From: Liriodendron chinense
Lineage: Eukaryota; Streptophyta; Magnoliopsida; Magnoliales; Magnoliaceae
Length of the DNA: 64,000 nucleotides
Assembly: GCA_003013855.2 (NCBI GenBank)
Contig: PVNU02000860.1
Location: 18,350-82,349, forward strand
Direction of reading: 5' to 3'
The notes under the pieces were generated by a model. It did not search any database. It was not told the origin of the DNA and saw only the letters and a list, made by a program, of their open reading frames with translations. Positions within the stretch are counted from its first letter, which is position 1; each line of letters starts with the position of its first letter. This document shows positions 1-12,584 of this stretch, piece by piece. The position numbers and the translations under genes were made by a program.

Positions 1-636
1 TGTAACGCCCCGGATTTTCGCTAACTTGGAAATTAGAAGTCCTTGGGCGTTACCTTCAGTTTGTCGGTTATAGGGTGCACCGGCACGTGTGTTCACATGT
101 ATTGGGGACTAAAATGAATGTTTTTACTAAAGAAATGATGGAATTAGTTTAGGAGTTGGAAGATCACATGGTTCGGAAGAGTTTTCCGACGATTGGGTTG
201 ACTCGTGTATGTCGCTGTCTGTAGAGACCAAGTAAAGAACCCTGAATTATCAATTCACACGTAGATCGACAAGAGCATCATGAATATTTTACCGGACCTT
301 GGTGTTTTAGCCTATTTTAGGTATTTTACATTTTTTGAACGGTTTAGATTTGGTAAAAACCCTCTCTTTTAAAAGGCGCTACTTTTTGAAAATGCCAAAA
401 AGTTGTGATTTGTACTTGGAGTGGAAAATCAAAATCTTTATTATTGGGATTTCGATTTTTTAGTGTTTTTTGTTGAATCCAAATGGGAGGTATTTCCTTA
501 TTTACATAAATAACTTAAAGTATTTGGAATACTTAAATGTTATTTTGTAAATAAGGCTGACAAGTAGCTTGGACTAGAAGGGAACTCACTGTGCATGGGA
601 GAAACCCTGAATTTTCAAAGAAAATGGCCAAGGGAT

Positions 637-795
637 GACCGACCGACCGAATTGACAACCGGCCGACCGGATAGGTAGCCGGCCGACCGGATTGACAACC
701 GGCTGACTGCTTGCTGCTACCCCTTATGGGGAAAAAACGGTTGGACAACGTGATCTGGCCGACCGGATCTAGGACCGGCCGACCGGTCGTGGCTG
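637..795. repeat. CCGGCCGACCGG minisatellite
   Basis: Several degenerate copies of a GC-rich word (CCGGCCGACCGG, with variants) are separated by short ATTGACAA or GATCTAGGA spacers. They sit just upstream of the TATA-like stretch of the presumed LTR, where U3 enhancer repeats would be expected. Confidence 0.7.
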
Positions 796-834
796 GACGG
801 TTTTAAAAAGGGGGTTTCAAACCCCATTTGATCC

Positions 835-836
<2 letters not shown>

Positions 837-877
<41 letters not shown>
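837..877. repeat. (CT)n microsatellite
   Basis: About 20 perfect CT dinucleotides, followed by further pyrimidine-rich sequence to about 960. They lie in the presumed leader of the LTR. Confidence 0.95.
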
Positions 878-879
<2 letters not shown>

Positions 880-3789
880 ATTTCTCTCATTCTTCCTCCT
901 CCCCTTTGCTCCTAAGCCCTCCTAGCTCTCTTCCTCCCTTCTCAAACCTCCTTTCTTCCTCAATCCTTCGCCAATATCTTGGAAATTACGAATTTTCGAG
1001 CTTTCCCCAGCCATATGTGCGTCTCACGTCTTCTCCGGCCAAAATCCGACGGTTTTGGATCGGATTCACCTCCCCATGCTAGGTAAGGTGTTCCTCTACT
1101 TCTTCTTGTCCTCTTCCTTCTATTTTCTTCATTTTTGGACCATTAGGGTTAGAAACCCTCATTTGATTCGTCCAAACCCTAACCTAGGGTCTGCTCATGT
1201 TAGGGCTCGGGGCCCCGGCTGTCATATTGGTGCGGCCAGTGCATTGTGGAAGCTATGATCTGGCAAGGCCCCATCTGGATGCCGTCGTGCTCTAACTTCG
1301 GCCCGATTCACAGAAACGATTTGGGATTTTCCCAAATCCGAGGTATGTAAACCCAAAACCCTAATTAGGACTTTAATTAGAGTAAACCCTAATTGATTAA
1401 CACTAGATTTGTGATTCATTGTAGGTCATTGAGGTATTCCCCAATTTCCGACGTTCAGACCGTATTTGGATCGCTCAGGCCTCATCCGAATCGAGCAATT
1501 TTGATTCAAGGTGAAGATCTACCCTCAAGCTTATTCTCGACAAATCTTAATTAATGATTGGTTGAAATTATATGTTAATTGTTGAAGTGTGCATAACATG
1601 TTCGATGAAATGCCTCTATGGTTGTTTGATTGATAACATGCTCGATGAAATGCCTGAATGATATAAATTTACAATATTGTAATATATCTATGCTTGTTGA
1701 TGTATGTGGCGCCCTGTGTCATCCGGGTTATGTCATCCGGGTCCTTTGGATCGGTCGGGCTAGTCGGTCGGGCCAAGTGCTTAGATACGTTTATGATTAG
1801 GTATTTAATAACCTAAATTGTTATTATAATACGTTATGTGTTGCTTTGGATTAAGCTCTAAAAACCGTTGATATAGTGTACTGCCTGCCACTAGGATGGC
1901 AGACGCGGACTTATTCGATCGACTAGGCGGGATACGGTTAATCGACAATGGCCATTGTTGGGTTGTCGTCGTCCACTTGGGTCCATCGAATAAGCCCATG
2001 CAGAGTTAATCATTCTTGTATTTCATTCTTGAATCACACTATATGGAATCTAGAATACCATCGTTCCCACTGTGAATAGTCCACTTAAAACCATACTGCG
2101 ACTCGATCCACCAAGTCTCATGAGCCAGGCATGGTGGTATGGGACACCGTGTCTGAGCTGTCGGCCTATGCTGGGGTGGTACCTCCCCATAGTGACCAGT
2201 GAGCATTGACAGGGATGACCAATTGTTGTTCGAATGGCCCTTGTGACAAATGTGACCCTGGTCGATGTTTGCGTGCCTGTGCACCGTTCGAACGACCCTG
2301 AGCGTGTATTGGAATAATTCCGAGTGAAACGCCCGCACCTCTGAATAAATTAATCGTATTTGATATTTGGGATATGAGACCTTTCGCTTTGATTTGGGCG
2401 TGGCTGAGGAGTCACGATTGAACCAAGCTTTCATGGTAGAATAACTCAACCTTGGATCGAGGAGTTACTAGCGATGATTGGTGACGCATCGCAAGGAGCC
2501 AGATAGTCCCGGTTAGACTTTACGATACAATGTGGTATTCTGGCTTCACCAATTTGTTGAATGAATTGAACTAATAAATACTTTAATTAATCATGCATAC
2601 ATGACATTGCATTTGAGAGGGACTCGTGTAGCCTGGTTGCTTGATGTGGCGCCAGCGCTACCTTGAGCACCTCATGTCATTTCTGTGTCATCCGGGCTGC
2701 GTACTCAGTCACGACTTACGACCTGCTAGACAGGTGGACTGTGGATTCAGATACCAGTTGGTCGGGCCAGGGCTTGCCCGGGACATGCATTGTGTGCAAA
2801 ATCATGACATCCATGCATTTAATCAACTAGCCTAGGATGATGTATGATTTGTATGTGGACATTACCTAAACTTGATTGAATTGATAACATGCTTAAGATT
2901 AATACACTTATCTGAACATGTTTATAATTTAAATATCCTGAGTCTAACCTTGGGGTTATTTCTTCACTATGTTGGCGTTTTAACGCCTTCTATTTGACAT
3001 ATGCAGATGTCTCAAGAATAGGACTAGATGGGGGTGCGCACGAGCGCCTTATAGTCTTTTACCTTCATCCCTTTTGGTAGATGTATTTTTCCTTCCTATT
3101 ACTTTTATTGCGGTTCGTATAATTCTCATATGGGCTTACACTACGATTGAATTGTACATCTAGGGTGTTAGCGCTATATTTTTTGATTTAGTTACCTCTG
3201 CTTTGCTTGTGATCCGCTAATTAAAATGCGTTACTCTGATTATTTGTGAATGGAATGAATGTAAATCTGATTGAGGACACACGTGGGTGCATTTCCACGT
3301 GTGGCATTCCTAAAATAGCATTTTATTAAGTTAACACTCGGGAACTTGGGATCACAGTTTTCATACTCAGGTGCTGAAATTTCGGGTCGTTACACAGTAG
3401 ATCCCATATTGCAACATGTGGGCTTCAACCACGTCATAATGCATGCACCTGTTAGAAAGAACGAGTAAGAAATCATAGCTCTGATACCATGTAGAAGGGA
3501 AAAGAGATTTGAAAAATGGTGTGTTAGGGGGCAAATGACTCAACATTTTTAATAGAAGAGTTTTTACGAAAGGGCATGGAGCACCAAAATGAACATATTA
3601 TCTAACAATTTGATGGCATAATTCATCTTTAGCTTTTGTCTAGGAATGGGATGATTGAATCTATGGTAAATAATGTTGTGTTGTAATATTTATACATCAG
3701 AACTGTTGCATTAAATTAACCATGGTTCCTTTGATTATTTTTATTATTTGTCAATGTCCTCTTGCAAATGGATGGTGGTATCTGTACAG

Positions 3790-5527
3790 GTGCACGGATC
3801 TAGCCCCTGAATGAGTTGGAAATGCATTGAACAACACCCTCCAAGAGCTGCAACTCGACTACCTTGACCTTTATTTGGTACCAATACAGCCTGTCCCAAC
3901 TTATATAACATTGTTGATTGTTCTTTTTGCTTTTATATGCAGTAACATTTTATAATAGGAATTAACATGCGTACAGGTTGCACTAGTTGCAACTCCAGCT
4001 CTTCCAGCATGTGTTGCAAAATGCTCATTATGACACGAGAGGAATTTGGAGAATTCTCCTATCATTTTCATATATTGCTTTACCCCAAAATAGAGTTTAA
4101 CTAGAAGAATACAATGTGTATACAAGGTAAGTAATGGATATACATGGAAGATAATAAAACTGGAATACACAGAAGATAATAATGATTACAACTATCCAGG
4201 ATGACCTATACATGGAAAGAATCAATCTATAGCTATCAAATGAGTGCTCCAATTATACTTAGCTTCCACCGACCATGGACTAGCCAAAAGTCTGTTAATC
4301 ATTTTTTATGATGATATTGACCATCCTTTCTCTGTAAATTTACAGAATCAATTAAAGATATTCAATGACCCACATTCAATTGAAAAATTGCCCCATCACA
4401 TGATTTTTAGACAATGGCCCATCTATGGTGGGGTCAACTAGATGGATAGTTCATATTGTCAAGTATGCATCCATGTGAGTCCTATCTAGCAACACACTCA
4501 AAGAAAGATGGAAATCGATATAAAGTAATTGATCATTGAAGATATGCACAACAAACACCATTGGGAATTACTTAAACTAGAGTACTTGGTGATTAGAAAC
4601 ATGGCTAAGGACCAATTTGCATTTAAATTTTTTTAAAATTCTATCTTCCGTAATATTTTAAAGTTCTTTGGGCCTTGCATTGATGCATTAGAAACATGTT
4701 TAAGTGGGAAATTAGGAGTGTCCATAAGAATCATGAACTTTGGAACTTGCAAATGACAACCATCCATCTTCCCGATGTTTGGTGCTGTGCTCACAATGTT
4801 TGTGATTTACGGAAAGCAAGATTTTTAAAATACATACATCTAAAATTCCAAATAGGCTCGATCTTTTTTTTTTAAAGCTAATTGCTTCCTAAAATTGTGA
4901 TATGATGCAGATCCATTGGCCATTTCGCTTGAGAGATGGCGCACAAATGCCTCCAAGACCAGGTGATGTATTGGACTTCGACATGGAAGGAATCTGGCGA
5001 GAAATGGAGAAGCTAGTGAAGGACAACCTTGTTAGGGACATCGGGGTTCGCAATTTCACCATGAGAAAACTAGAGAAGTTGCTCAGGCTTGCCCAAACCG
5101 TGCCTTCCGTGTGCCAGGTACGTATACCAGCCTCTATGAATATTGGGACTATATACAGCCTCCCTTGTTGATAGATACACCCTCTCTTTCTACTTGCAGT
5201 TATTAGGCCAGATCCAATACAGTTTGCATCTAAGTGTGTCTAAGTGTGTCTGAATACAGTTTAAACATTGAGTTCATCATATTGCACATAGACAGATGTT
5301 GAATGTTAATCTTACAAAGCTTTGTATTCGTTTCAGGCCCTTTAGCTATATAATAGCACCAAGTTCTTTAGAGGATGTCTATTAATTTATGTGGTGGAGA
5401 AAAATCCATAGATTCTTTTATTTAATCATCTTGTTTAATTCTGGCCTAGATGGAGATGCACCCTGGTTGGAGGAATGATAAGATGTTGGATGCATGCAAG
5501 AGGAACAGGATCCATGTTACACCATAA
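3790..5527 (+). pseudogene. Aldo-keto reductase, exons 4-6 (broken copy 1)
   Basis: Three exons match the middle of a plant NADPH-dependent aldo-keto reductase (AKR4C type, aldose/aldehyde reduction in the cytosol). Exon 4 (3790-3877) encodes CTDLAPE, a stop, then VGNALNNTLQELQLDYLDLYL. Exon 5 (4911-5117) encodes IHWPFRLRDG, containing the catalytic-site His, through AQTVPSVCQ. Exon 6 (5450 to about 5521) encodes MEMHPGWRNDKMLDACKRN and then runs into a TAA. Exons 4 and 5 are bounded by AG and GT. The eighth full codon of exon 4 is TGA where Arg (CGA) is usual, a C-to-T change. The C-terminal third (SPLG onward, cofactor-binding residues) is not found downstream. Exons 1-3 would lie left of the window, across the LTR at 1-3394. 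Exon 4 starts in phase 2, exactly the phase in which exon 3 of the second copy ends. Confidence 0.85.
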
Positions 5528-7845
5528 GATAACTAAAACAAAATAATGTTGGTTTATGTAATGTAGAATGATGTATTTCTTTATATTTTAATTTTCGTGA
5601 AGTCACCATAACTTGTACTACTCTCACACACAACTAGTTGGACAACAGCATTATCATCCAATCAGCATATAATCGCCATTTGTAATGTGCACACAACATC
5701 CTAGCTACTCATTCAATGCAAAAATTAGCCTGATCCTTTCATCATGTGGGCCATTCCACAAGATACAAATGGCTACTGTGGAACTGATACAAAATCTATA
5801 CCCAACATCCCACCCATTCACCGAATGCAAAAGTCAGCCTGATACTTTCATCTTGTGGGTCACACCACAACATACAAAAAGTACACGCCCACTGATGAGC
5901 GGGTCATCCTGATTTTGCACAAGGCGATGTTCGTGGTGTGCATAACCTGTCGAAAATGTTGGATGTCATTCACACGTGACACTTTGCTAGTTATGTGCTA
6001 GTTGGACGATAAAGTGATCATCCAACTAGTTCCATGTGAGACCTCTCATGTAAAGATTCTTGATCAATCTGTATCATCATCTAAGCCTTTCCCCACCAAC
6101 TGGAGTTGGTTACAGATCCCGTTCCGCCACTCTTTTCAAGGATCGGATCCTTAGTTAAACTACGGGTCATCAAATATCTTCTTACTACCGCCACCCGTAA
6201 TGTCATCTTAGCCCTGCCTTTTAGAGCCTTCAACTTGAACTTACTCCTAACCGGGGTAGTCTTCATCTCCAATTCACAAAACCTACAACTGCAACAAGCT
6301 CTATTGCCATTCATTGCTAGTTGGTAAGACTCCTACTTCATCACCACCATATCTATTTCCTTGTTATTTGGGGCTGGTTTTCATTTTTTTCTAACAAAAG
6401 ATCGATGACCTGGTGTCCTGGTTGGTGCATCTCTTCCAAGCAATATTTGGAGGATGCCCTATGCCCAATTAAAATATGATTTCCAACTATAAAAAAAGGA
6501 AAGGAGATTCCTAACAACTTTTTGAAAGGTATCGATTAAAAAAAAAAAAAAAAAGAACTTTTCAAAATGTTAGTTCAAAGTTCATGGTTATTGTTGTGCA
6601 CTTCGATAACTCAAACATTGTGGGCATTTGAGTTAAGGATCTCCTGAAATTGTGGCATTTGCCTTAAGTTTCAAAACATGCTACCTGTCTAGTAAACATG
6701 TGGATTGCCAATTCCTTGCTAATGTGCAATGCCTTAAGTTTCACCTTCTTATTAGATCTGAATGAAAAACAGTTGACATTTCATAATTTTCTATGCATTT
6801 TTTGTCATTCTTGAAAGACAATGTGCATGACGAATCTACCCTTGCTACTTGCAGGCCTATTCACCACTTGGGTCTGGATATCTAATTCACCATCCCGTCG
6901 TTCAGACGGTTAGATTTTGATTTATTATTATTATTATTATTTATTTTAAGAAAGTTTCATTGTTTTCATGAGGGCCTATTTGGAAACCATCAAAATTGGG
7001 TCCTGGATCTAACACATACACCCACAAAATCTGCTGCCCTGGCCACTTCTGTCGAACACCCCAGAAAGGGGATGGTGAACATGGCAGATTGGGTTGCACC
7101 ATATTGCCAGGAGGCACTTGTTCTCCGTCATCTGTCAAGCAACTACGTCCTGTCAATTGTACACTTGCATCAATCTGGACCAGTGTAAATGATACATATT
7201 GTGGACCCTGCACATTTCTAACCATAAAACGGATATTTGAACAAATATAGTAAGATCAGCACCTAAATTCAATAGCAAAATCTGATGGTTGTCTATGTGA
7301 CTGTCAGCCCATGGTCCACCCATGATTGGATCCATGACTTGGAACTATGGATTAATGGACACAGATGATGCATATTTTGTAGATGACTGGATCCATGACT
7401 TGGAACTATGGAACTATGGATTAATGGACACAAATGATCCAAGATTTGGAAGTGCTGACTGATGCATGTGTATGCCCTATGCATGGTGGATGAATTGCCA
7501 CTGTTAATATGTGTTGGTATACACCATGTCGAATAGGGCTGTCAGTGTGTTGGGTCCTAAAAGTATATGGTTCCAATGCCATCGACTATCTAGATAGCAT
7601 ATCTGAGCATCCAATAACCAATAACGTTCTGGTCGGATTCCCATCACGGATCCATATGGTCTTCGTCCTCGTCTTTGGATCAGGTTTGGGCTGGTGGGGG
7701 AAGGGCATCTATTACTATCAGACCCACCTAATGGATGGATTGGATCTCACAAACATGTAAGGGCATCACGGTAGGGGCTCTTACATGCTTGTGGGCAGGC
7801 TCTCTTACATGCTTCTGGGCTTTAGCAATCCTCATTCAGTTGCTA

Positions 7846-7980
7846 GGGGCTTGTTTGGTTACTGAGAAATTTGTTCCCTGGTTATTATGTTTTCTGAAGA
7901 ATGTTAGAGTTGGCCTAGTATTTGGTTTTCGTAAAAACCAAGCAAAGAAATATAAAAACCAGCAACAAACACCCCCTACT
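7846..7980. mobile_element. Short MITE-like foldback
   Basis: GGGGCTTGTTTGG at the left end faces ACAAACACCCCC at the right, giving inverted ends of about 12 bases. CTA occurs on both sides, so a 3-bp target duplication is possible. About 135 bases long, too short to code. Confidence 0.45.
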
Positions 7981-8884
7981 AGATATGCCTTTAACATTTA
8001 GGAGAAATGCTCCACTGCTCCATAACACAAGTTATAGGGCTCCTAGTTGCATTGGTTCAATTGCACTGTCCAATCAGTCAATTTGAACCGTCTGTTAAAT
8101 CAAAAACATATTTCACAGTATAGGATGCAAACATCACACTGATGGGATAAAACTTTAAAAAGAACGAAACACTAAAAATCAAAATTACTAAAAATAGTGA
8201 GTTTTCTTAAAATCCCATTTTTTGCTTTAACTACGCAATCTGTGGCAAAATGGATGTACATGCACTATTGTGGGTCAGCTCACCACAAAATATGATTTCA
8301 ATGGGAATCTATATGTTGTGCGTCCTGTAACTCCTTCCGGATCAAAAGTTATGGCCAATTTACGGTCCGCCTTCTTTTAGTCCATCCATGGGAAAATAGT
8401 CGATTTTTTCGACCTTTTCTTAATCTTTTTTTTTTGGTCCATGTACGATGGGAATGTGCTTGATCCACACCTTTCATCAGGGGGTTCATGTTCTACATCA
8501 AGTGTGATGATGACTACCACTGGTGAGTGCAATTTTTTTTTTATCATTGTTCTTGAAAGGGTTTGTTACTACCATTTTTCTTGTAGAGAGACAAGTGCAT
8601 ATTACTATGTAAGAGAAGAATTCTGAAGGCCAGAAAATGCTTGGAGGCTTGCCCCACCTCAGACATAGCTATATATGATTGTGCCCCATGTTAGGCCCAA
8701 TGCCCAAAAATCATCATAATCCAAATATCATATGTCGGTCATGTTGATAAGTTTTTGAAATACAATAGACTTTTCAAATTTTTCATATTTTAATACAAGC
8801 ATAAAACCATATCACAATCATAGCTTTGATTTCTATCGTCTGATTGCTATGGTAAACCAAACCGGTGACGATCTTCCAACGTAG

Positions 8885-8997
<113 letters not shown>

Positions 8998-10291
8998 CCA
9001 TGTGTCCCCAGGGGGTAGGGACATTGATTCAAGGCTCTTTATTGCTCTTTTCCTTTTTCTAGCGAAATATATTTATAAGAGGGAACAGAGAGAACATTGG
9101 TTATGGTGCATCTCACCTATACAGACTTTGGTATATGCCCTACATCATAAAAAAATCTGTATACTTGCCTAATTCATACACCTAGATGGACTAAATCCCT
9201 CCAATAACTAGCATCCACTCTTGACCAAAATTGCATGCTTAAGAGGTGGACCACAAGATCTCAACCACTAGATGTCCATCAAGCAAAAATAAAATAATTT
9301 TAATGGTTAAAAACCTCAACTAAATATTAAAAACCTTATTGGCATTGGGCCTAGCTAGAAAAACACTTGATGAATTGTCCAATCACTAAGATCTAAGTCA
9401 CAACTAAGTTCCTCCAAGTAACCAATGAATCCTATGTTGGAGTATACAAGCTTCTTATACCACATCCTAATGCATGCACCCAACTACACACTAATGTTAC
9501 CTCCCAAAGTAAATAAAAGCATACAAGTAGGATCATGAAATTCCAACATGACCTCAAGTCTAAGGATTAGTCGAAGCTGCTATATACATAAGTTGAATAT
9601 GTCACAAACATATTAGATCTGCTAGTTCAGTGACTTGACGTGATCATCCATTGCAAGTATCCAACTAGGTCTAAAAACAAAAGCCTAGATCCATGAAAAT
9701 AAGACTCATAAGGGTAGGGCATAGGCACCAACTCATTATTGAGCTTGATGGTGGAGACCTTCCATTCCAACTCATCCATGAATCCCAACTCATCCATGAA
9801 TCCATCATGTGGGGTAATTAATTTACCTTCCATGGATTACCCGGTCCTGCTACCATGGCCATGGAATTTAAAATACTGAGATTCATGAAATACAATTGTC
9901 CCAAGTCATTGGTTGTTGTGCCCAAATTCTTCTTTTCCTACGACAATCAGAGAAAACCCTTTCACCCATAAAATCATAAATGAGGTTTTCCACGTCAGAA
10001 AAGACATGTGGTCATCAATTTATATGATCATAACCATCATTATTGGCTTTCCAAGACACCTAATGCCAATAAGCCATACTACATGAAATAATCGGGAGTA
10101 ATGGGGAAAGGGACGCCCATGATAGAAACTTTCATATTGTCCTCTCAAAGTTTAGTGTCACAACGTAAAATGAGATGGAAAAACAGATGGACGGAGTGGA
10201 TATATAAAACATACATCAAAATGGGCCCCACACGGTTAGGGCAACACCCACTAAGCTATTCCCCGGATAACAACTAATCCGCTCTCTTCGG

Positions 10292-10823
10292 CAATGACTC
10301 CTCCGGCACTAAGCTCCGTACTGGTGGGCACTGGAAAAGTCCTGTGGGCCCCCACCATGATGTACTTATTTTATCCCGGACGTACATCCATTTCATCAGC
10401 TCATTCTAAGACATAATCTCACAAATGAGGTGGATCAAAAGCTCAAGTGGACCACACCATGTGAAGTAGTGGATATTGAATGCCTACCATCGAAAACATC
10501 CTATAGGCCACATAAGTTTTGGATCAAGCTGATATTTTTGTTTTGCCTACATCCATATTTATGTAACCTTATGAACAGGTTGGATGGAAAATAAACATCA
10601 TAGTGGGTTCTAGGAAAGTTTCAACGGTAGTCTTCACTATCCCTTCTACTTTTAGGTGTGGTCCATTTGAGCTTTGGGTCTGTCTCTTTTTTTGGGATCA
10701 TGCCCTAAAATTGAGATGGTAAAATTAATTAACGGCATGGATAAAACGAATACATCATGGTGGGCCCACATAACTTTTCCAGTGCCGACCAGTACCAAGC
10801 TCGGTACTGGAGGGGTCACTACT
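10292..10823. mobile_element. Foldback MITE, about 530 bp
   Basis: The left arm (CCTCCGGCACTAAGCTCCG, then TACTGGTGGGCACTGG) matches the reverse complement of the right arm (TACTGGTCGGCACTGG next to GTACCGAGCTTGG). Pairing continues inward through the GGGCCCACCATGATGTA-type words. No ORF of note. I could not find a clear target duplication. Confidence 0.65.
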
Positions 10824-10859
10824 GAATCCGAATAGTGTCCTACAACTCCTGCCCCGTAA

Positions 10860-11469
10860 TAGGGCTGAAAGTCGGGCGGGTTGGGTCGGGTTGGTGCTGA
10901 ACCCTAACCCAACCCAAGGTTCCTATACCTCAACCCTAACCCAACCCAACCCAACCTCGGATTGGGAATTATCAACCCAAGCCCAACCTAAGCGGGCTCG
11001 GTCGGGTTGATCGGGTTGGTTGGGTTGATACATGCTAATATTTTCATTATTACATTAGCCTATTATATTTCAATACACTCCTTATTTTTTTGTACCTATG
11101 GCTTTATTAATTATATATGTACTTATTTATGTAAAGAACTTCACTTTTCCTAAACAAATAAGTTAAAATACAAGTAAATATTATAAGTTTACTTCACTAA
11201 AGTATAATAAAAGTATAAGTAACTTGTATATAGATTAGGTTCGGGTTGGGTCGGGCAACCCGAGACCTTAACCCAAGCTCGACCCAAACTTCATCGGGTT
11301 GATGTTTTCATAGCCCAAGCTCGAGATCGGTTCAATACTTCTTGCCCAAGCCCAACCCAATGTCGGGTCGGTCACGGGTTGGTCGAGTTGAACCCGCCCA
11401 ACTTTCGGCCCTACAATGTCGGGTCGGTCACGGGTTGGTCGAGTTGAACCCGCCCAACTTTCAGCCCTA
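10860..11469. mobile_element. Non-autonomous hAT-like element with 8-bp TSD
   Basis: Terminal inverted repeats begin TAGGGCTGAAAGTCGGGCGG at the left and read TAGGGCTGAAAGTTGGGCGG on the opposite strand at the right. The exact 8-bp word CCCCGTAA flanks both ends (10852-10859 and 11470-11477), the duplication length of hAT transposition. The interior has GGGTTGGGTCGG-type subterminal repeats and an AT-rich core with no coding capacity. The right end is duplicated in tandem (period 56). Confidence 0.85.
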
Positions 11470-11490
11470 CCCCGTAACGCTGCGGGGAAC

Positions 11491-12018
11491 GAATTAGATG
11501 TTACCCTGGTAACACCTTAGTAGGTGTTACCCCTACCGTGTGGGGCCCATCGTGATGCATTTTTTATATATCTATGCTGTCTATATGTTTTCTCATATCA
11601 TTTTAGGATATGATCCAAAATCTTAAGAAGATCCAAATCTCAGGTGGACCATACCACTAGAAACAGTGATTAATAACCATTAAAAATGTTTTGTGGGCCA
11701 TAAAAGTTTTGGATCAATCTCATATTTATATTTTCCCTTCATCAAGACCTTATTGACATTATCAAGAGCTTGGATTGCAAATAAACATTACCAAAACCTT
11801 ATCATGGGCTCTTTGGAATTTTTAATGGTGGAGCACTCAATCACACTGTTTCCAGTGGTATGGTCCACTTGAGACTTGGATCTGGATAATTTTTGGAAAC
11901 TTATCCTAAAATGATCTTTATAAACGGATGGACGGAGTGGATATACAAAATATCATCCACGTGGGCCATACGGTAGGGGTAACACCCACTAAGCCTTTCC
12001 CGGGGTAACACCTAATTC
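11491..12018. mobile_element. Foldback MITE upstream of the AKR promoter
   Basis: The left arm GAATTAGATGTTACCCTGG, with GGTGTTACCCCTACCGT further in, is mirrored at the right by GAATTAGGTGTTACCCC and the same GGTGTTACCCCTACCGT on the opposite strand. Between the arms are words shared with other foldback elements in this window. It ends only about 75 bases before the AKR TATA box. Confidence 0.65.
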
Positions 12019-12091
12019 GCGCCCAACGCGGAGAGGACACTTGTTCGAGATACTTCGCATGCAACGCCAGAAGGGGATTTTACCTGACACG

Positions 12092-12158
12092 TATATAAGT
12101 TAGTGGCACGTGTCACTTCATGCAAATGAATATCCACCGTCCATCTTATTATATATAT
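12092..12158 (+). promoter_or_regulatory. AKR copy 2 promoter: TATA boxes and G-box
   Basis: TATATAAG at 12092 and TATTATATATAT at 12147 are both possible TATA boxes ahead of the ATG at 12215. A palindromic GTGGCACGTGTCAC (CACGTG core at 12107-12112) is a perfect G-box/ABRE-type site, bound by bZIP and bHLH factors in plants. Which TATA is used decides whether the G-box is upstream or in the leader. Confidence 0.55.
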
Positions 12159-12214
12159 GGGAGCATGGTCCTTGGACTAAGACAACTAGACAAGGGAGCT
12201 GGACGAGAAGGAAG

Positions 12215-12358
12215 ATGTCCCGGCAAGTTCGTGTTCCCCCCCAAGTGGAAACTGGGTATTTTAAGCTCATTAGCGGGCATTCCATCCCAGCCGTTGGTTT
12301 GGGCACTTGGAAATCTGGTTCGCAAGCTAAGAAGGCCGTCTTCACTGCAATAGTAGAG
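12215..12358 (+). CDS. Aldo-keto reductase copy 2, exon 1
   Basis: Exon 1 encodes 48 residues from MSRQVRVPPQVETGYFKL through SIPAVGLGTWKSG to FTAIVE. This is the N-terminal beta hairpin and first strand of the AKR barrel; the VGLGTW motif is diagnostic. The protein family reduces aldehydes, aldoses and related carbonyls with NADPH in the cytosol. The ATG at 12215 is chosen because it lies about 120 bases from a TATA box and gives the usual start length. The exon ends GTAGAG before GTACTT, phase 0. Intron 1 is then about 24.8 kb, very large for a plant gene and filled with repeats. Exons 2 and 3 continue in frame at 37176 and 37407; the rest must lie beyond 64000. All three exons are undamaged, so this copy could be functional if the right-hand exons exist. 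Confidence 0.82.
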
Positions 12359-12584
12359 GTACTTGGAACTCTTTCTTTATGCTTGGTATGAGTTATATAT
12401 ATATGGCACAGCTGTGGATGGCCCATGCATCAAAAATCTCTATGGTGAGAATCGTTGGCTTTTAAATGGTTGTTTAGGAAGAAACAAATCAACGGTCCAC
12501 ATTTAAGCAAGAAAGTACTAACATGCAATGGCTAGGATGTTCCGATCTTGTCGTATTTGGTGCATGGGGGCATACGGTTGGGCT

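Larger units (their letters stand above)
1..3394 (+). mobile_element. Probable solo LTR, Ty3 Del/Tekay-like
   Basis: The segment opens with TGTAACGCCCC and closes with GGGTCGTTACA, a TG...CA pair with inverted TGTAACG/CGTTACA ends typical of long Ty3 LTRs. A TTTTAAAAAG TATA-like stretch near 800 is followed by a CT-rich leader (from 837), which suggests plus orientation with U3 in the first 800 bases. No gag or pol follows: AKR exon sequence begins 400 bases later, so this is a lone LTR rather than a whole element. The left target duplication would lie outside the window and cannot be checked. The family assignment is an inference from length and ends only. Confidence 0.55.

Noticed and set aside
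828..1082. Open frame over the CT microsatellite
   Set aside because: Its N-terminal half is Leu-Ser from (CT)n and the rest is pyrimidine-rich leader; no domain.
2039..2449. 136-residue minus-strand frame in the first LTR
   Set aside because: No recognisable domain; lies inside a presumed LTR; composition is not protein-like.
4902..5171. AKR open frame taken as a complete small gene
   Set aside because: It is exon 5 with intron read-through at both ends; true edges are 4911 and 5117.
6081..6327. Overlapping frames on both strands near 6.2 kb
   Set aside because: Short, no homology recognised, and mirrored on both strands.
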